Shown here piece after piece: positions 5,101 through 6,195 of a stretch of 6,195 bases of DNA. The stretch spans positions 1 to 6,195 of the forward strand of contig CAMLMI010000296.1 of assembly GCA_946480965.1 (NCBI GenBank). The letters are read 5' to 3'. The DNA is from an uncultured Verrucomicrobiales bacterium (lineage in GTDB: Bacteria; Verrucomicrobiota; Verrucomicrobiae; Limisphaerales; CANJSG01). Every line of letters begins with the position of its first letter. Within the stretch, counting starts at the first letter, position 1. The notes under the pieces were generated by a model. That model was not told the DNA's origin and made no database searches. It saw nothing but the letters and a program-made list of their open reading frames with translations. The translations under genes were made by a program, and so were the position numbers.

Positions 5101-6195
5101 TCGGCGTGGAGGAAGCACTGATGGACCAGATGTTCCTCTCCGGCGCGGAATTCGCCGGGGATGATTTCCTCAACGTCCGGGAAGTCCGGATCACGGCCAA
5201 TCATGTCGCGAGTCCGGGTTGGGGCTATTTCTTCGGCGCCCTCCAGGCGGTCGGCATCGCCGATCCTGTCCTACCCGCCAACGCTGCCCCGACGGACATC
5301 TCGCTCTCGAACAGCACGGTGAACCAGTCCGGCGGAGCGAACGCCACGGTCGGCACGCTCTCCACGACGGACGCGGACGGCTCGGACACGCACACCTACA
5401 CGCTGGTCAGCGGCACGGGCGATACGGACAACGGCTCGTTCAACCTGTCCGGCTCCACCCTGCGGGCCAACGACGCCTCGGCCCTCGCCGAAGGCAGCTA
5501 TTCCGTCCGCATCCGGACGGACGACGGCCAAGGCGGGACCTACGAGGAAGCCTTCTCCATCACGGTGCAGCGCGCAGTCTTCAGCATCGCGGGCGCGGGC
5601 TATGATGTCTTCCAACTCGTCACCGACGGCAGCGCCCAGATGTCCAAGGACGCCCTGGAGGAAGGCACGGGCAATCCCGTGACCGTCACCTTCGGCTCGG
5701 TGCCGATCGGCACCACCACCGAGACCTTCGTGGCGGCCCAGTCCGGCCTGTATGGCGAGGAGCAGCCGGACTCCAGCGGCAACGTGTATTTCGTGCCGAT
5801 CGACACGACCAGCTACAACGACAACGCCTCGTTCATCGTCGAGTCCGCCACCCATTCCTTCGAGCTTTCGGACTTCGCCTTCTATCTCGCCCTCCAGACC
5901 GTGGGCGAACCGGTGACGCTGACCGTGCGGGGCTATTACAACGGGACCCTGGTGGACACCGCCTCGACGGTGCTCAACGCCGACACCCTCGGCACCGCCG
6001 CGTCGTTCCTCGGCACGAAGTTCACCGGCAGCGAAAACCAGGTGAACCGGGTCATCATCAGCGCGGACGACGCCGGCACTGCGGCGATCTATTTTGCGCT
6101 GAACCGCTTCGATCTCGATGCGTTCACGCCTCTGGTCCTGAACGCGGCGCCGACGGACATGGCGCTGTCGAACAGCACGGTGGGCCAGTCCACCA
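2154..6195 (+). CDS. Giant secreted protein: beta-helix (choice-of-anchor Q type) with lectin-like and cadherin-like modules (3' end missing)
   Basis: The frame runs without a stop from ATG 2154 to the window edge (1,347 codons). Residues 1-29 are a signal peptide: basic start (KRNRISR), hydrophobic core FFFGILVSVVWLALPL, and LRA-A cleavage after A29 or A30. Modules in order: lectin-like beta-sandwich 31-200; right-handed parallel beta-helix 206-551; two beta-sandwich repeats 554-696 and 699-860; lectin-like 864-1042; cadherin-like 1043-1138; lectin-like 1139-1329; and the start of another cadherin-like unit at 1330. There are only two cysteines (383 and 428), both in the beta-helix. No catalytic site is evident, although beta-helices include polysaccharide lyases, so an enzyme cannot be excluded. 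Signal peptide and module types point to export and a binding, adhesion or matrix role. The sorting signal, if any, lies beyond the window. The boundaries and frame were checked line by line. Confidence 0.93.
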   Translation, partial: MKRNRISRWHSFFFGILVSVVWLALPLRAAETTLTFSSTSTNAWSDGIAQDGDGGSTDISGKVIQFYPISDTSGTHLNLPLIYPDYSRADGFVALTTYDTSVNDNGFKGMAIRSQDGSAFQLNGFFYSNWGEGSATTITVKGYNDGAEVASTSFATASVGGWQSATVTLDSTFDQVDEVRLYSSGTSWHGLNDIKIDDAVGASSTHTVTSSAASGAGSFLEAFTSANVAGQSHSIVFDATAFDPATKSVAERTITLGASLVSYVGSGLTINGDVNGDGIPDVILDGAEAYSGLNATSAANLVIQSMTFRNFRSSAATIPTAIRLAAAGSSLVIRDSVFHGNRNTATSLGGGALIVLHLSNTLEIDRSVFYSNFHGLNAGVLYCVPTNAVIANSVFYDNEAGGSGSNQGGGAIRYQANASGATLNLFNCTIVGNRVPNGSAVGGGIALSSVSGVTVNLHDSIVAGNTGPGGVASDIGATGSGSYTANNVTTGSASGLFVNLGSGASRDLRLASGSPAIDAGGATTTSPAQTYDLLRNPRLIGGNLDRGAYEYSAARTLDLDANNSSGASGTAYSATGAATQNVTVNVADSDAAIGALASDSNVRSVSFVLSGDVDSGETLLLTGSHPNVNSVAFEATTKRFMLHSKTNALLSDMEAAVRSVAYRNGAASPTPGARTVSATISDASDSASAVATVTLGSANTPPSIGQFSGDTVTYTEGSGPVVIDQDIDATVTDGDSADFSGGQLRVSIVGNKSGEEVLSIATNGTVSLSFYYNTDDEVRVGGVSVGKFITGGSGTGGSDLTLSLNSGATPARIQSLVRTLALRVPVPVPTTATRSVAVTLTDGDGGSVSVTNSVAVSRVHTGGNEIKADFTDNGTTTGDSLGNSITENGIVVSLRDGSGQLTGTFLYDGPVADGSFDQGAAVNSLNNDFGAGNTAIRHISIRRADNTNFKFVGFTWDNGLDLDRTFTLTAYNEGGGVIGSANVGVEEALMDQMFLSGAEFAGDDFLNVREVRITANHVASPGWGYFFGALQAVGIADPVLPANAAPTDISLSNSTVNQSGGANATVGTLSTTDADGSDTHTYTLVSGTGDTDNGSFNLSGSTLRANDASALAEGSYSVRIRTDDGQGGTYEEAFSITVQRAVFSIAGAGYDVFQLVTDGSAQMSKDALEEGTGNPVTVTFGSVPIGTTTETFVAAQSGLYGEEQPDSSGNVYFVPIDTTSYNDNASFIVESATHSFELSDFAFYLALQTVGEPVTLTVRGYYNGTLVDTASTVLNADTLGTAASFLGTKFTGSENQVNRVIISADDAGTAAIYFALNRFDLDAFTPLVLNAAPTDMALSNSTVGQST
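2244..2753 (+). repeat. Lectin-like beta-sandwich, copy 1
   Basis: Residues 31-200 follow the signal peptide directly. Landmarks are FQLNGF at 120-125, TITVKGY with a following NDG at 137-146, a V-D-E-V-R-L-Y strand near 176-182, and LNDIKIDD at 191-198. The pattern of an F-x-L-x-x-F strand, then T-[IL]-T-V-x-G-Y plus a G turn, then V-x-x-V-x-[IL] and a final aromatic or aspartate strand resembles jelly-roll carbohydrate-binding-like domains of secreted proteins. The same pattern recurs at 4743-5279 and 5568-6140. Sugar binding is inferred from fold resemblance only. Confidence 0.55.
2769..3806 (+). other. Right-handed parallel beta-helix domain with choice-of-anchor Q type ending
   Basis: Residues 206-551. 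It opens with GAGSFLEAF (216-223) and SIVFD, a variant of the CSLREAI-like G-S-L-R-x-A-I opening seen in this class. A D-V-N-G-D-G-I-P-D loop at 273-281 has the spacing of a calcium-binding DxNxDGxxD loop. Five coil turns follow: SVFHGN 336, SVFYSN 367, SVFYDN 393, CTIVGN 428 and SIVAGN 460, with GGGA or GGGI strands between. The end carries DLRLASGSPAIDAGG (507-521) and LDRGAYEY (544-551), the pair that defines choice-of-anchor Q proteins. Such domains are usually exported and often bind or act on polysaccharides; I see no catalytic residue set that can be assigned. Confidence 0.85.
3813..4733 (+). repeat. Two beta-sandwich repeats of giant-adhesin type
   Basis: Residues 554-696 begin LDLDANNSSG and include a long SVSFVLSGDV strand, the pattern L-x-x-M-E-A-A-V-R-S-V-A-Y-R-N and ARTVSATISD. 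Residues 699-860 begin NTPPSIGQFSGDTVTYTEG, followed by DIDATVTDGDSADFSGG-type sequence, RIQSLVRTLALRV and RSVAVTLTDGDG. The shared plan (a D-rich start, a helix-like segment leading to a V-x-Y or L-x-L strand, then an R-[ST]-V-x-[AV]-x-[IL]-x-D strand) is that of tandem cadherin- or VCBS-like repeats in large bacterial surface proteins, where it acts as a spacer stalk. The two are clearly diverged from each other. Confidence 0.7.
4743..5279 (+). repeat. Lectin-like beta-sandwich, copy 2
   Basis: Residues 864-1042 repeat the landmarks of the first lectin-like module: FKFVGF at 949-954, TLTAY with a following NEGG at 967-975, VREVRI at 1008-1013, then an aromatic WGYFFGALQAV strand. The N-terminal half (DFTDNGTTTGDS and GTFLYDG) is distinct from copy 1, so only the core is shared. 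A carbohydrate-binding-like fold is inferred. Confidence 0.5.
5280..5567 (+). repeat. Cadherin-like module in gene 2, unit 1
   Basis: Residues 1043-1138 open with NAAPTDISLSNSTV, carry VGTLSTTDADGSDTHTY at 1066-1082, SGTGDTDNGSF, GSYSVRIRTDDG and end FSITV. It is a close relative of the gene 1 module at 1075-1365, with only 4 of 27 residues different in the central segment. It separates lectin-like copies 2 and 3. Confidence 0.82.
5568..6140 (+). repeat. Lectin-like beta-sandwich, copy 3
   Basis: Residues 1139-1329. Landmarks are FELSDF at 1236-1241, TLTVRGY with a following YNG at 1255-1264, V-N-R-V-I-I strand, and a closing YFALNRFDLD. The core aligns with copies 1 and 2; TVRGY is closest to TVKGY of copy 1. 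The first half (AGYDVFQLVTDG, then a serine- and threonine-rich stretch) is unlike the others. Confidence 0.52.
6141..6195 (+). repeat. Cadherin-like module in gene 2, unit 2 (cut by window edge)
   Basis: Residues 1330-1347 read NAAPTDMALSNSTVGQST and match the opening of the unit at 5280, differing mainly at M-A for I-S and G for N. The two unit starts are 861 bases (287 codons) apart, showing that a lectin-like plus cadherin-like pair is repeated and probably continues downstream. Confidence 0.75.

Overview
The window holds parts of two very large secreted or surface proteins encoded on the + strand, separated by a 182-base gap (1972-2153). Both genes run off the window. The upstream gene (1-1971) lacks its 5' end, and the downstream gene (2154-6195) is open for 1,347 codons without reaching a stop. 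I found no RNA genes, CRISPR arrays, insertion sequences or enzymes with visible catalytic motifs. Long open frames on the opposite strand, up to about 615 codons, look like shadows of GC-rich coding sequence.

Gene 1 (1-1971) is a mosaic of Ig-like, cadherin-like and NHL-type beta-propeller modules. Its most striking feature is a six-blade propeller with an exact 40-residue (120-base) period. The propeller appears to be inserted near the end of an Ig-like domain, whose last strand resumes after it. The protein ends inside a second copy of that Ig-like domain, at almost the same point where the first copy is interrupted, and shows no C-terminal anchor.

The gap contains a weak ribosome binding site for gene 2, a short perfect inverted repeat and an imperfect 12-base direct repeat. 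There is no convincing terminator or promoter.

Gene 2 (2154-6195) starts with a clear signal peptide. It continues with a lectin-like beta-sandwich, a right-handed parallel beta-helix ending in a choice-of-anchor Q type signature, two more beta-sandwich repeats, and then an alternating series of lectin-like and cadherin-like modules that continues past the window edge. Its cadherin-like module is closely related, at DNA level too, to one in gene 1, so the genes have exchanged or duplicated parts.

The sequence is GC-rich with strong G/C third-position preference. That, together with giant modular exported proteins of this kind, fits an environmental Gram-negative bacterium, perhaps of the Planctomycetes-Verrucomicrobia-Lentisphaerae-Kiritimatiellota group. 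This is a guess from protein style, and other phyla are possible. The likely joint role is at the cell surface or outside the cell: adhesion, polysaccharide binding or matrix formation. Neither function can be proven from sequence alone, and I see no evidence for a new multi-gene system.
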